Source of the DNA: Chloroflexia bacterium SDU3-3
GTDB taxonomy: Bacteria > Chloroflexota > Chloroflexia > Chloroflexales > Roseiflexaceae
Reading direction: 5' to 3'
Assembly: GCA_009268125.1 (NCBI GenBank)
Contig: WBOU01000005.1
Span: 186,001 to 250,000, forward strand
DNA length: 64,000 nt
The notes beneath the pieces are model-generated. The model did no database searches and had not been told where the DNA came from. It was given only the letters and a program-made list of their open reading frames with translations. The position numbers were made by a program, and so were the translations under genes. Shown here one piece after another: positions 1 to 9,688 of the stretch (the first letter of the stretch is position 1; each line of letters starts with the position of its first letter).

Positions 1-2
1 TG

Positions 3-1265
3 CTCATATTCTCGGGATTTGGCTTCTTCATGGGGCTATTCACCCCACTGCTGCTCATCCTGATGATCATAAACAAATTCATCCGGAAAGATCACAGTTC
101 ATTCCACGTCTATTTTATCAGCCTTTTCCTGTGCTTTCTCTCGTTGTTCTCATTCTTCGCGAAGTACAATATCGAGCAAGGTATTGGGTGCCTCGCAGCC
201 CCTGAGAGTAATCTCGGCAACTATGTGCTCTTTGTGGGCCTGATGCTCGTGCATATTAATGGCACCACCATAAGTGCATTGGGGGTGGCTGCGCAGATAT
301 TCGGCTTCATCCTGCTGCTGCTATTCATAGCGACGATCATATACCATGGCCTGATTCTGCTGAGAAATGACATTAGCCAGCACACATCGAGCATTATCAT
401 CCTAGCGCTCACCAGCTTCTCCATGATCTTTGCGCTCAATGTGTCGCTTGGGCGATTCTGCATGGAGGGAGCGGCAGAGGCATCTCGGTATGTCACCCTG
501 CTCCTGCCTGGCTTCCTTGGCATGTACCTCCACCTTCTTCAGATCAACGTTGCACCGCCGATAAAGCATACGGCAGTCGGCATATATTGCCTATTCCTGC
601 TCCCCTGCCTTATCTTTCCGTTCAACTTCAACGACGATCTTCCGGTGAACTTCTATGCGAAAGGTAAGGAGAAGTGGAAAGCCTGCTATCTGGTTCTTGA
701 GAACGCAGAGGACTGCGACAAGGCAAGCGGCTTCCCCATCTATCCCAACAACGCTAACACCCGCCTAGACTATAAGCTTAATTATCTGAAGTCGAATAAT
801 CTGAATCTGTTTCTTGATGCCGATTCTTACAAAGAATATCTCTACCCGATACAAGACTCGAATGACCACGATTTCGGCCCAATCACATCAGATAACCCAC
901 TAGAGCAGGATTTCCTCTCAAACTCTAATGGCCTGAAGGCGGTGTATATCAAGCTCGCAACATACAATCGTGTAAACCATGGTAACGCCACCATATCGCT
1001 CTATACTGCTGATGACAAGCTGATCGCACAAGAGACCGTAGATATGTCTGTCCTCAAAGACAACGATTTCTTTGTGCTCCAGTTCCCAAAGCAGAACTCG
1101 AAGAACGTGCGCTACCTAATCAAGATAGCGACCGACACAGCCGACCCGAGCCAGACAATCACAGCTTGGATGAATAAAAAAGATGTCTACCAGCAGGGTA
1201 GCATCCACTCAAAAGATGGAAAAGTCAAAGGCGATCTCGCATTCAAGCTACTTTACGAGAAATAG
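3..1265 (+). CDS. Multi-pass membrane protein, 5' end outside the window
   Basis: The reading frame is open to the window edge (frame beginning at base 3), so the gene probably starts upstream; the first in-window ATG is at 30. Several hydrophobic segments fill roughly the first 200 residues (counted from the ATG at 30), followed by an extracytoplasmic-looking part. The last ~120 residues (from about 289) form a beta-rich domain clearly related to the C-terminus of the next gene (shared features: NPxxQDF, LATYNR, ITAWM, GDLxFKL). No catalytic motif was recognised. Codon use is AT-richer (many ATA and AAT codons) than in genes after 3.8 kb. The position ahead of a glycosyltransferase cluster suggests a surface-polysaccharide role, by context only. 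Confidence 0.75.
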   Translation, partial: LIFSGFGFFMGLFTPLLLILMIINKFIRKDHSSFHVYFISLFLCFLSLFSFFAKYNIEQGIGCLAAPESNLGNYVLFVGLMLVHINGTTISALGVAAQIFGFILLLLFIATIIYHGLILLRNDISQHTSSIIILALTSFSMIFALNVSLGRFCMEGAAEASRYVTLLLPGFLGMYLHLLQINVAPPIKHTAVGIYCLFLLPCLIFPFNFNDDLPVNFYAKGKEKWKACYLVLENAEDCDKASGFPIYPNNANTRLDYKLNYLKSNNLNLFLDADSYKEYLYPIQDSNDHDFGPITSDNPLEQDFLSNSNGLKAVYIKLATYNRVNHGNATISLYTADDKLIAQETVDMSVLKDNDFFVLQFPKQNSKNVRYLIKIATDTADPSQTITAWMNKKDVYQQGSIHSKDGKVKGDLAFKLLYEK

Positions 1266-1290
1266 CTACCCTTTAGAACCCAATACCATC

Positions 1291-1328
1291 AGCTCCTGAG
1301 ATAGATGATCTCGACTATCTCAGGAGCT
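1291..1328 (+). terminator. 14-bp perfect hairpin between the first two genes
   Basis: AGCTCCTGAGATAG (1291-1304) is perfectly complementary to CTATCTCAGGAGCT (1315-1328) with a 10-nt loop. It lies 25 bases after the stop codon of the first gene. No T-tract follows, so it is either a U-less terminator or an mRNA-stabilising hairpin. Confidence 0.5.
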
Positions 1329-1394
1329 TAGAATAACCAGCAGGGATATTAAGCGTATCTAGGCACAGTCACCCACAGAGTAAGCACTATAACT

Positions 1395-3812
1395 ATGAAA
1401 AATTTAAGCATAAGTAGAATCATCAAAAGTAACATATTCATAGTCTTGTGTATGATTGTGCTATCTGCCTTTATGTTCTTGATGGGACTAAGCAAAAATC
1501 AATATTGCGAACTGCCCGATCTCGACTGCTCCTGGCGCGCAGATCTGCAATATAAGCTTGATAACAACCAGCTGTCGGGAAGAGACTTTATCTTCACCTA
1601 TGGCCCGGTGTCCCAGTATATCTTCTCGATTGGGCAGGCGATCACCCCCACTGGCAGCGTAGCCGACTCTATGCCCTATATTTATGTTGGGCCATATATT
1701 GTTGCGATTCTCGCTCTCGCCTGTGTTCTGGTGCTATCGCCATGGATAAACTGGCAAGGCTCCTTATTAACCCTGACGCTTTTTATTATCTTGGATGTCA
1801 TTTTAAACATGCGCGCGCTGGTGTCGATTGTAGCTTTAGTTATCTTTTCATCTGCCATCAATGGCAGTAATAGATATATAAAGCTGAAGTCGATCATAGC
1901 GGGGCTGGTATGCTTCTTAGCTCAGACCATAACCTTTGACTCGGGCATCTTCTGCGCGGCAGCATGCACCGCACTCTATGCCATACATCTGTTCATATAC
2001 TATAAAGAAAATGGTCTCAGTCAAATCAAAGCACATATCATCCGCATACTGATGCCTTATCTACTCTTTATAGGCACCTTCATAGCGCTCAACATAGGCA
2101 TAGATATCTTCTACGTAGCTACCTCGAACAATTATAGCTTTTTCGACTACCAATTCCTCAATCTTCAGCTGGTCCAGGCCTATAACTATACGATGGGTTC
2201 ATCGTGGGAGCCGGACAACCTTTTCACGCTGGTGATATTTTCCATCCCTGTATATTGTGTCTTTGTGCTGCTCAGTATCTTCTCGGGATTAGATAAAGAG
2301 AAGCGGTACGCATACATTGGCCTAGGCATCATGTCGCTGCTTCAGCTGAAAGGTGCGCTGGTACGCAGCGATAATGGCCATGTCATGATCGCATTATCGC
2401 CATTGATCCTTCTCTTTGCCTTGCTGATTGTTGAAAATAACAAGCAGCACCTGCGCATCATCGGAAGCCTGCTGCTGATCCTGCTGATCGGGGCTTGGCC
2501 GAATAGCGCTGGGATCACTACGCTACGCTTGGTGGCCGAGCTGCCGCAGAATCCCGCTGCGCTCATCAAGCATATTCGCGACATCCGGAGCTACCGGCTG
2601 CCGGTGGACACCGTAGTTCCAAGCGAGCTTCAGGCCAAGATCGACCGTGATTCTCACATTCTTAATTTTCCAAATGAGAACATCATGGCGATCGCCCTCG
2701 GGCACCAGAATATCGCTCCTGTGCTGCAGCCCTACTCGGCGCATAATAGCCTGCTGCAATCGATGTATGTGCATCAAGCATCAGCATTCAAGGATACTAC
2801 GAATATTATCTATGGTATCGACTTCGGCATGCCCGACCAAGTTGATAATATCACTCGCACGCCTCAGATATTCGAGTATATCTTCAATAACTTCGAGCGC
2901 GTGGATGATAGCCTCTACAAGAAAAACTACTTCCTACTAAAGCCGAGGAAGCAGCCAATAGCATTTCCCACCAAGGCGATCTCCTCGGCCACAGAAGATT
3001 CCAACAATGGCCGTATAACGATCAATCTGAAGGAGCCAGCCACATGCACGCTGGTAAAAGTGCGCATGTCCGTCAGATACCCGCTCACCAGCTCGCTCGG
3101 ACGGCCTACGCCGCTGAGCATCAAGCTGCGGCTCAAGGGCGGCGATATTCTGGAGCGCAGGATACCGGCCATAGATGTAGGCAAGGAGTTCGCAACCTAT
3201 GTCTATGTTGGCAACGCGGCAGATTTCCCGAGTATGTTTGCGCATAATGGAAAAAATGCCGATGCGCAGATCTTCGACTCAATACAGTTTAGCACTACCT
3301 CACTGGGGTTTATGAGCGTACCGCCAAGCTCATTCCAGGTGGGCGGCATCGACTGCATCGATCTGAGCGATGGAAAAACCAGCGTCAACCAATCACTATC
3401 GAACACCACCGCAAAGCCGATTGTAGCCGATAACCCGGTGCAGCAAGACTTTATCGCCACCCAAGATAATCTCCAAGGCGTCTCTATTCGTCTGGCGACC
3501 TATAACCGAACAAACAGCGGCACCGTGACCTTCACGTTGTCGGAAAACCTGGATGCGACCGGCAAGCAATCCGTCATCACCTCCCAGACCGTCAAGGCTT
3601 CGGCCATCGTCGACAATGCGTATTTTCTGCTCTCGTTCGACAAACAGCCATCGAAGGGCAAACGATATACCATCTCGATATCGGCTACCGCTACGGCAAG
3701 CAACAAGGCGATCACCGCCTGGATGCAATCTGGCAACCCCTACCCCTCAGGGAAACTGCTCCAGGGCGGGCAAGAGGTGGATGGCGACCTCACTTTTAAG
3801 CTGAAATATTAA
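1395..3812 (+). CDS. Large membrane protein, GT-C-like, with shared C-terminal beta domain
   Basis: 805 residues. An N-terminal membrane helix (about 12-32) is followed by an extracytoplasmic loop with DCSW (near residue 44) and FTYGP (near residue 68), an arrangement resembling the acidic first loop of GT-C membrane glycosyltransferases. About ten further hydrophobic segments reach to about residue 390. The C-terminal ~125 residues (from about 680) match the C-terminal domain of the preceding gene, suggesting a common surface or glycan-binding module. Composition is AT-richer than the downstream genes. The stop codon abuts the next ATG, so it is co-transcribed with the Wzt-like gene. Enzymatic function is not proven; the GT-C assignment is inference. 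Confidence 0.75.
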   Translation: MKNLSISRIIKSNIFIVLCMIVLSAFMFLMGLSKNQYCELPDLDCSWRADLQYKLDNNQLSGRDFIFTYGPVSQYIFSIGQAITPTGSVADSMPYIYVGPYIVAILALACVLVLSPWINWQGSLLTLTLFIILDVILNMRALVSIVALVIFSSAINGSNRYIKLKSIIAGLVCFLAQTITFDSGIFCAAACTALYAIHLFIYYKENGLSQIKAHIIRILMPYLLFIGTFIALNIGIDIFYVATSNNYSFFDYQFLNLQLVQAYNYTMGSSWEPDNLFTLVIFSIPVYCVFVLLSIFSGLDKEKRYAYIGLGIMSLLQLKGALVRSDNGHVMIALSPLILLFALLIVENNKQHLRIIGSLLLILLIGAWPNSAGITTLRLVAELPQNPAALIKHIRDIRSYRLPVDTVVPSELQAKIDRDSHILNFPNENIMAIALGHQNIAPVLQPYSAHNSLLQSMYVHQASAFKDTTNIIYGIDFGMPDQVDNITRTPQIFEYIFNNFERVDDSLYKKNYFLLKPRKQPIAFPTKAISSATEDSNNGRITINLKEPATCTLVKVRMSVRYPLTSSLGRPTPLSIKLRLKGGDILERRIPAIDVGKEFATYVYVGNAADFPSMFAHNGKNADAQIFDSIQFSTTSLGFMSVPPSSFQVGGIDCIDLSDGKTSVNQSLSNTTAKPIVADNPVQQDFIATQDNLQGVSIRLATYNRTNSGTVTFTLSENLDATGKQSVITSQTVKASAIVDNAYFLLSFDKQPSKGKRYTISISATATASNKAITAWMQSGNPYPSGKLLQGGQEVDGDLTFKLKY

Positions 3813-5180
3813 ATGACAAACATAGCAATTAGCATTCACGATGTCAGCAAGATGTACCGCATCTACGAGCAGCCGCAGGATCGGCTGAAGCAGATGCTGT
3901 GGCGCGGACGCCGCCAGTATGGCCGCGAGTTCTGGGCGCTGCGCGGGATCTCCATCGATATCGAGCGCGGCGAGACGGTGGGGGTGATCGGCAGGAACGG
4001 CAGCGGCAAGAGCACGCTGCTGCAGATCATCACCGGCACGCTCGCGCCCACCACGGGCAGCGTGCAGGCCCATGGCCAGATCGCGGCGCTGCTGGAGCTG
4101 GGCAGCGGGTTCAACCCCGAGTTCACCGGGCGCGAGAACGTCTTTCTGAACGGGGCCATCCTGGGCTTCACGCGCGAGCAGATCGCGCAGCGCTTCGACG
4201 AGATCGCGGCGTTCGCCGACATCGGCGAGTTTATCGACCAGCCGGTCAAGCTCTACTCCAGCGGCATGCTGGTGCGGCTCGCCTTCGCGGTGCAGGCCTG
4301 CGTCGAGCCAGATATCCTGATCGTCGACGAGGCGCTGGCCGTGGGCGATGTGTTCTTCCAGCAGAAGTGCTACCGCCGGATCGAGGAGCTGCGCTCGCGC
4401 GGCACCACGGTGCTGCTGGTCTCGCATAACCTCAGCGATATCCGCCAGTTCTGCCGCCGGGCCTTCATGCTCGAAAGCGGCGAGATCGTCTCCGCCGGGG
4501 CTTCTTCGGATGTGGTTGCGCACTATATGCTGCGGCAGCAGAACCGCCAGCCCGCCGCCCACCAGGAAGCGCCAGCCCAGCCCCTGCGTGACGAGCAGGC
4601 CCCCGCAGCGGACACGCTCGGCTGGCCCAGCGACCCGGGCGCGTTCTACAGCCTCGGCGAGGCGCAGCAGGTGAGCAACGGCTGGGCGCGCTGCACCGCC
4701 GTGGGCCTGACCAACCGCGATCTGGAGCCATGCCGGATCTTCCTGCCCGGCGAGAAGGCCAAGATCTTCTACGAGTTCGAGATCGTCGAAGATATGAGCA
4801 TCCCGATCGGCGGCTTCAACATCGAGAACGATAAGGGCATCCTTGTCCATGGCAAAAATGGGTTACAATATGACCGCCCGTCGCACGCCATAACCCATGT
4901 TCGCAAGGGGGCACGGCTGCGCTTTTGCCATGAGATCGTGCTCGATCTCAACCTTGGGGAGTACACCTTTGAGATCGGGCTAGCCACCATCGATGCCCAG
5001 AGCTACGAGCAGCGGGCGTGGGTGAGCGCGCCAGATCTGTATGATCGTGTCACGCGGATCTGCCATATCAATCCTGCGGGGAACTTCGCCATCATGTCAC
5101 CACCGCTGGGGGATGCGATCCAGCTTGCACACTTTGGTATCGCAAATCTCTCTGGAGAATATACAGTCGAGCTATGCTAA
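3813..5180 (+). CDS. Polysaccharide ABC exporter ATP-binding protein (Wzt-like)
   Basis: 455 residues. Walker A GRNGSGKST (60-68), the YSSGM variant of the signature motif typical of Wzt/TagH-type exporters, and Walker B ILIVDEALAVGD are all visible. The C-terminal ~190 residues form a beta-rich domain matching the Wzt cargo-binding module, with FNIENDKGILVHG and GEYTFEIGLATID. Such proteins energise export of finished, lipid-linked polysaccharide and recognise its capped terminus through the C-terminal domain. The ATG directly follows the stop of the previous gene and the end overlaps the next gene by 7 bp, so translation is coupled to the methyltransferase fusion. No Wzm permease gene lies in the window; it may be upstream or elsewhere. 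Confidence 0.93.
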   Translation: MTNIAISIHDVSKMYRIYEQPQDRLKQMLWRGRRQYGREFWALRGISIDIERGETVGVIGRNGSGKSTLLQIITGTLAPTTGSVQAHGQIAALLELGSGFNPEFTGRENVFLNGAILGFTREQIAQRFDEIAAFADIGEFIDQPVKLYSSGMLVRLAFAVQACVEPDILIVDEALAVGDVFFQQKCYRRIEELRSRGTTVLLVSHNLSDIRQFCRRAFMLESGEIVSAGASSDVVAHYMLRQQNRQPAAHQEAPAQPLRDEQAPAADTLGWPSDPGAFYSLGEAQQVSNGWARCTAVGLTNRDLEPCRIFLPGEKAKIFYEFEIVEDMSIPIGGFNIENDKGILVHGKNGLQYDRPSHAITHVRKGARLRFCHEIVLDLNLGEYTFEIGLATIDAQSYEQRAWVSAPDLYDRVTRICHINPAGNFAIMSPPLGDAIQLAHFGIANLSGEYTVELC

Positions 5181-8100
5181 CACCCTTTCTTCGGCCTATT
5201 GCGCTGCAGCCGCCACACCGCCTATCGCCCCCGTTTGGGTGGGTCGAGCACATCCCCTTCGCCATGGCGCTGGTCGATATGCTGCGCCCGCGCACCATCG
5301 TAGAGCTGGGCACGCATACGGGCAACTCGTACTGCGCCTTCTGCCAGGCGGTCAAGGCGCTGGATCTGCCCACCAAGTGCTACGCCATCGACACATGGCA
5401 GGGCGACCCCCAGGCAGGGTTCTACGGTGCCGAGATCTTGGAAGAGCTGCGCGTCCACCACGACCCGGAGTACGGCGCATTCTCTCGGCTCATCCCCAGC
5501 ACCTTCGACGAGGCGCTCGCACATTTTGCCGAAGAATCGGTCGATATTCTCCACATCGATGGGTACCACACCTACGAGGGCGCGCGCGGCGACTTCTATA
5601 ACTGGCTGCCCAAGCTCGCGCCCAATGCCATCGTGCTGTTCCACGACATCAATGTGCGCGAGAGCGATTTTGGCGTGCACCGGCTGTGGGACGAGCTCCG
5701 CGCGAGCTACCGCCACTTCTCCTTCCTGCACGGCAATGGGCTGGGGGTGCTGGCGCTGGGCAACGACTACCCGCCGGATCTGCAGGCGCTCTTTGACGCC
5801 GACGAGACGACCACCGCGCTGGTACGCCAGCTGTTCTACACGCTCGGGCATCGGCTCACGCTGGAGGGCGACGCCGCCAAGCGCGAGCTTGAGCTGCTGA
5901 AGACCCGCACCGAACTGCGCGAGCAGCTGGAGCGCTACGATCGCGACTACCGCGCGCTGCAGCGCTGGATCACCGAGCGCGATGCCCATATCGCCAAGCT
6001 GGAGCACGATATCACCCTGTTCCAGGGCTGGATCAGCGAGCGCGACGCCCAGCTGCAGCACCAGCAGCAGCGCATCTTCGAGCTTGAGGCGATCATCGAG
6101 CAGATCGAAAGCGACCTGGGGGAAAAGCAGCAGCACGCCCAAGACTCAAGCGAGCTGGCGGAGCAGCAGCTCAGCACCATTCAGGATCAACGAAAAGAGC
6201 TGCTGACTCGGGATGGCCAATTTGCAGCTCTGACCTTGCTCTATAGCGAGAGCGAGAAGAAAATCGCCGAGCTTGAGAGCTACCTCGCGAGCCTTGAGGC
6301 TACCGAGCGCACTAGCATCCAGACGCAGCAGGCGCTGGCCGCGCTGCAGGAGAGCAAGGCGCAGATCGAGCAGTCGCTTGGCTGGAAGATGCTGATGCGG
6401 GTCTGGAAGATCCGCTCGCGGGTCTTCCCCTACCAGTCGTTCCCATCCAAGCTCGCGCGCCTGGCGTGGCGAGGGGCCAAAGAATATCGCGCCAATGGCA
6501 TGAAAAGCGTGATTCGCCGTGGGGCCGCCAAGGCGCTCCGCAAGCTCAATCAGCCACAGCCAGCCCTGGCCCAGCACGAGCCAGCGGCAAGCCAGCTGAA
6601 TGACTACCAGCAGTGGATCGCCCAGCACGAGCCAGACGCGCAAGGGCTTCGCCAGCAGGCGCTGCGCTCGCTTGAGCGCACCAGCCCGCCGCTGATCAGC
6701 ATTGTCACCCCGGTCTATAACACCGAGCCGCAGGTGCTAGCCCAGATGATCCGCTCGGTTATCGCCCAGAGCTACCCCTACTGGGAGCTGTGGCTTGTCA
6801 ATGCCAGCCCGGAAAACGAGGCGATCGACGAGCTTATGCATCGGTATTCGCAGAACGAAGCGCGGATCAATGTGCTGACCCTGGAGCACAATCTTGGCAT
6901 CATCGAGAACACCAATGCCGGGATCGCCCAGGTGTGTGGCGACTATGTGGCCTTTGTCGACCACGACGACCTGCTGACACCCTTTGCGCTCTACGAGGTG
7001 GCCGAGGCGATCGCGCAGCACCCCGACGTCGGCCTGTTCTACTCGGACAGCGATCTGATCAATCAGCAAGGCACCACCCGATCGCGGCCCCTGTTTAAGC
7101 CCGATTGGTCGCCGATTATCATGCTCTCGTCGAACTATATCACCCACCTCTCGGTGGTGCGCAGCGCGATCCTCCGCGAGCTCGGTGGCCTTTCCAGTGG
7201 GAACGATGGCGCGCAGGATTGGGATCTGGTGCTGCGGATCAGCGATATGGGGCAGCGCATCCACCATATTCCCAAGATCCTGTACCACTGGCGCGACAGC
7301 CCTTCATCCACCGCCACCGACATCCGCCAGAAGCCCTATGCCATGCAGGCGCAGCTGAAGGTCATCCGCGATCACCTGCTGCGGCGAGGGGTCGATGCGC
7401 AGGTGTACTTTGACACCAGCGGCTATATTCGGGTGGCGTGGCCGCTCAGCGGGGCGTCGAAGGTATCGATCATCATCCCATCCCGCAACCTGCGCCTGGT
7501 CCAGCGCTGCGTCGGCTCGCTCCAGCTGCGCACCGGGTATCGGAACTTCGAGATCATCATCGCCGACACCACCGCCGATGCGTCGATCGCGCGCTACTAC
7601 GAGCGGCACCCGCAGGAGAACATCCGCGTCATCCACCACCACCAGCTGCCGTTTAACTACTCGGCGGTCAATAACGTGGCGGTGGCCGCATCCACAGGCG
7701 ACATCCTGCTGTTCCTCAACGATGACACCGAGGCGATCGACTCGCAGTGGCTGGCCGAGCTGGTGCGCTGGGCCGAGCGCGAGGAGATCGGCGTAGTGGG
7801 GCCGAAGCTGCTGTTCGAAAACCGCAGCATCCAGCACGCCGGCGTGGTGATCGGCCTCGATGGCTTTGCCGGGCACCCCTTCGCGGGCATGCCAGAAGGA
7901 TCGCACACCATCTACGGCTGCACCGAGTGGTACCGCAACTATAGCGCGGTGACCGGGGCATGCCTGGCCATCCGCCGCGAGGTGTTCAACCAGATCGGCG
8001 GCTTCGACGAGGCGCTGATCCTGTGCGGCAGCGATATCGCGCTGTGCCTTGCGGCCACCAAGCTGGGCTACCAGGTGGTCTACACGCCCTTCTCGCGCAT

Positions 8101-8344
8101 GCTGCACCTAGAAAGCACCTCGCGCGGCAGCGATATCCCGCCGAGCGATTTCGCCCTATCGTATGCCTACTACCAGGAGCTCCTGCGATCGGGAGACCCC
8201 TACTACAACCCCAACCTATCCTATTGGTCTGCAGCGCCACAGCTGTCGCGGCCCGATGAGCAACAGCCGATAGATTTTGTCCACCGCCATCTTGAGGCAA
8301 TCGGGCTGCCTGTTCTGGCGAGCAATGAAAAGAAAAGCTTGTAA
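5174..8344 (+). CDS. Methyltransferase / coiled-coil / tandem GT2 fusion (WsaE-like)
   Basis: 1056 residues in three parts. Residues about 1-225 are a class I SAM methyltransferase of the Methyltransf_24 kind (IVELGTHTGNSY as motif I, VDILHIDGYHTYEGA, FHDINV). Residues about 230-400 are a long predicted coiled coil rich in E, Q and R heptads. From about 505 there are two GT2 domains: the first begins ISIVTPVYN with DHDD near 595, the second begins VSIIIPSRN near 761 with NDDT near 849. The architecture resembles Geobacillus WsaE, which combines methyl capping with two rhamnosyltransferases. The gene overlaps the Wzt gene by 7 bp and is 3 bp from a WsaF-like gene. Sugar specificity cannot be read from sequence. 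Confidence 0.88.
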   Translation: MLTPFLRPIALQPPHRLSPPFGWVEHIPFAMALVDMLRPRTIVELGTHTGNSYCAFCQAVKALDLPTKCYAIDTWQGDPQAGFYGAEILEELRVHHDPEYGAFSRLIPSTFDEALAHFAEESVDILHIDGYHTYEGARGDFYNWLPKLAPNAIVLFHDINVRESDFGVHRLWDELRASYRHFSFLHGNGLGVLALGNDYPPDLQALFDADETTTALVRQLFYTLGHRLTLEGDAAKRELELLKTRTELREQLERYDRDYRALQRWITERDAHIAKLEHDITLFQGWISERDAQLQHQQQRIFELEAIIEQIESDLGEKQQHAQDSSELAEQQLSTIQDQRKELLTRDGQFAALTLLYSESEKKIAELESYLASLEATERTSIQTQQALAALQESKAQIEQSLGWKMLMRVWKIRSRVFPYQSFPSKLARLAWRGAKEYRANGMKSVIRRGAAKALRKLNQPQPALAQHEPAASQLNDYQQWIAQHEPDAQGLRQQALRSLERTSPPLISIVTPVYNTEPQVLAQMIRSVIAQSYPYWELWLVNASPENEAIDELMHRYSQNEARINVLTLEHNLGIIENTNAGIAQVCGDYVAFVDHDDLLTPFALYEVAEAIAQHPDVGLFYSDSDLINQQGTTRSRPLFKPDWSPIIMLSSNYITHLSVVRSAILRELGGLSSGNDGAQDWDLVLRISDMGQRIHHIPKILYHWRDSPSSTATDIRQKPYAMQAQLKVIRDHLLRRGVDAQVYFDTSGYIRVAWPLSGASKVSIIIPSRNLRLVQRCVGSLQLRTGYRNFEIIIADTTADASIARYYERHPQENIRVIHHHQLPFNYSAVNNVAVAASTGDILLFLNDDTEAIDSQWLAELVRWAEREEIGVVGPKLLFENRSIQHAGVVIGLDGFAGHPFAGMPEGSHTIYGCTEWYRNYSAVTGACLAIRREVFNQIGGFDEALILCGSDIALCLAATKLGYQVVYTPFSRMLHLESTSRGSDIPPSDFALSYAYYQELLRSGDPYYNPNLSYWSAAPQLSRPDEQQPIDFVHRHLEAIGLPVLASNEKKSL

Positions 8345-8347
8345 CCT

Positions 8348-9688
8348 ATGAGCACTCCTCAGAAACCCGTTGATAAGGCGCTCAAGACCTTTGCGCATCT
8401 TTCGAGCCGCAGCGTCTATGTGCTGCAGAAAGAAGGCCTGAAGGGCTTCTACGCGCGCACCAAGCGCAAGATCCTGCCGCCGAAGGTGCTGCAGGCCGAG
8501 TGGAGCAAGACCTACGCCTCCGAGGCGTTTATGCTGGCCCAGTGGCTGGACTGCACCCCCGAGCAGATCGAGCGCAGCAAGCAGCAGATGGAGCGCTACG
8601 CCGAGGGGCTGCAGATCCAATCGATCAACTGGTACCTGCCGCACTTCGAGCACGCCTACTACGGCGGGGTGTACACCATCCTGCGCTTTGCCTCGTACTT
8701 CGCCCAGCACTACCAGGTCCAGAGCAACTTCATCATCCTGGGCAGCCCCGAGTCGCCTGCGGCAGAGGAGTACGCCAAGCGCGTCAGCAGCGTGTTCCCT
8801 GCGCTGGCCTCGGGCAAGGCCGTGGTGATCCGCTCGGACAATGATCTGGCCAGCGTGCCCCACACGGATGCCTGCGTGGCGACCTTCTGGAGCACCGCGT
8901 ACTATGTGCTCAAGAACCAGAACACCAAGCGCAAGTTCTACTTCCTGCAAGATTTCGAGCCGATGTTCTACCCCGCTGGCTCATCCAGCGCCCAGGTCGA
9001 GGCGACCTACCGCTTCGGGTTCTACGCGCTGACCAACACGATCAGCCTGAAGGAGCTGTACGAAGAGCAGTTCGACGGCAAGGCCAGCTTCTTCAACCCC
9101 TGCGTCGACACCAGCATCTTCCACCCCCCAGCGCAGCGCGACTGGGGCGGCGAGCACCGCCCATACACCGTGTTCTTCTACGCGCGGCCCAACTTCTTCC
9201 GCAACGGCTTTGAGCTTGGCTCGATCGCGCTGCGCAAGCTGAAAGAGCAGCTCGGCCAGCGGGTGCGCATCCTCTCGGCGGGGCAGAACTGGAACCCGGC
9301 GGACTATGGCCTGGAGGGCGTGGTGGAAAACCTGGGCCTGCTCTCCTACCAGCAGACCGCCGAGCTGTACCGCACATGCGATGTGGGCCTGGCCATGATG
9401 TTCACCAAGCACCCGTCCTACCTGCCGTTTGAGTTCATGGCCAGCGGCTGTATGGTGGTGTCGAACGTCAACAGCGCCACCAAGTGGCTGCTGAAGGATG
9501 GCGAGAACTGCCTGCTGACCAACGCCACCGCCAGCTGCATCGCCGACACGATCATACGCGGGCTGCAGGATCACGAGCTTCGCAAGCGGATATCCGATCA
9601 GGCGGCGGGCATGATCCAGACGCAGTTTTCCCAATGGGACGCGCAGATGGAGAAGATCTACCAGGCTATGTGCTCAGACATGCGCTAG
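8348..9688 (+). CDS. WsaF-like glycosyltransferase (GT4-type fold)
   Basis: 446 residues. The N-terminal domain contains NWYLPHFEHAYYGGVYTILR and QDFEPMFYPAGS, characteristic of WsaF-type transferases. The C-terminal Rossmann half has FYARPNFFRNGFELG, a nucleotide-sugar region around LSAGQNW, and KHPSYLPFEFMASGCMVVSN, the GT4-like acidic/E-rich donor site. WsaF from Geobacillus is a rhamnosyltransferase, so a rhamnan or related 6-deoxyhexose polymer is plausible but not shown. It lies 3 bp downstream of the WsaE-like fusion and belongs to the same operon as the Wzt-like gene. Confidence 0.85.
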   Translation: MSTPQKPVDKALKTFAHLSSRSVYVLQKEGLKGFYARTKRKILPPKVLQAEWSKTYASEAFMLAQWLDCTPEQIERSKQQMERYAEGLQIQSINWYLPHFEHAYYGGVYTILRFASYFAQHYQVQSNFIILGSPESPAAEEYAKRVSSVFPALASGKAVVIRSDNDLASVPHTDACVATFWSTAYYVLKNQNTKRKFYFLQDFEPMFYPAGSSSAQVEATYRFGFYALTNTISLKELYEEQFDGKASFFNPCVDTSIFHPPAQRDWGGEHRPYTVFFYARPNFFRNGFELGSIALRKLKEQLGQRVRILSAGQNWNPADYGLEGVVENLGLLSYQQTAELYRTCDVGLAMMFTKHPSYLPFEFMASGCMVVSNVNSATKWLLKDGENCLLTNATASCIADTIIRGLQDHELRKRISDQAAGMIQTQFSQWDAQMEKIYQAMCSDMR

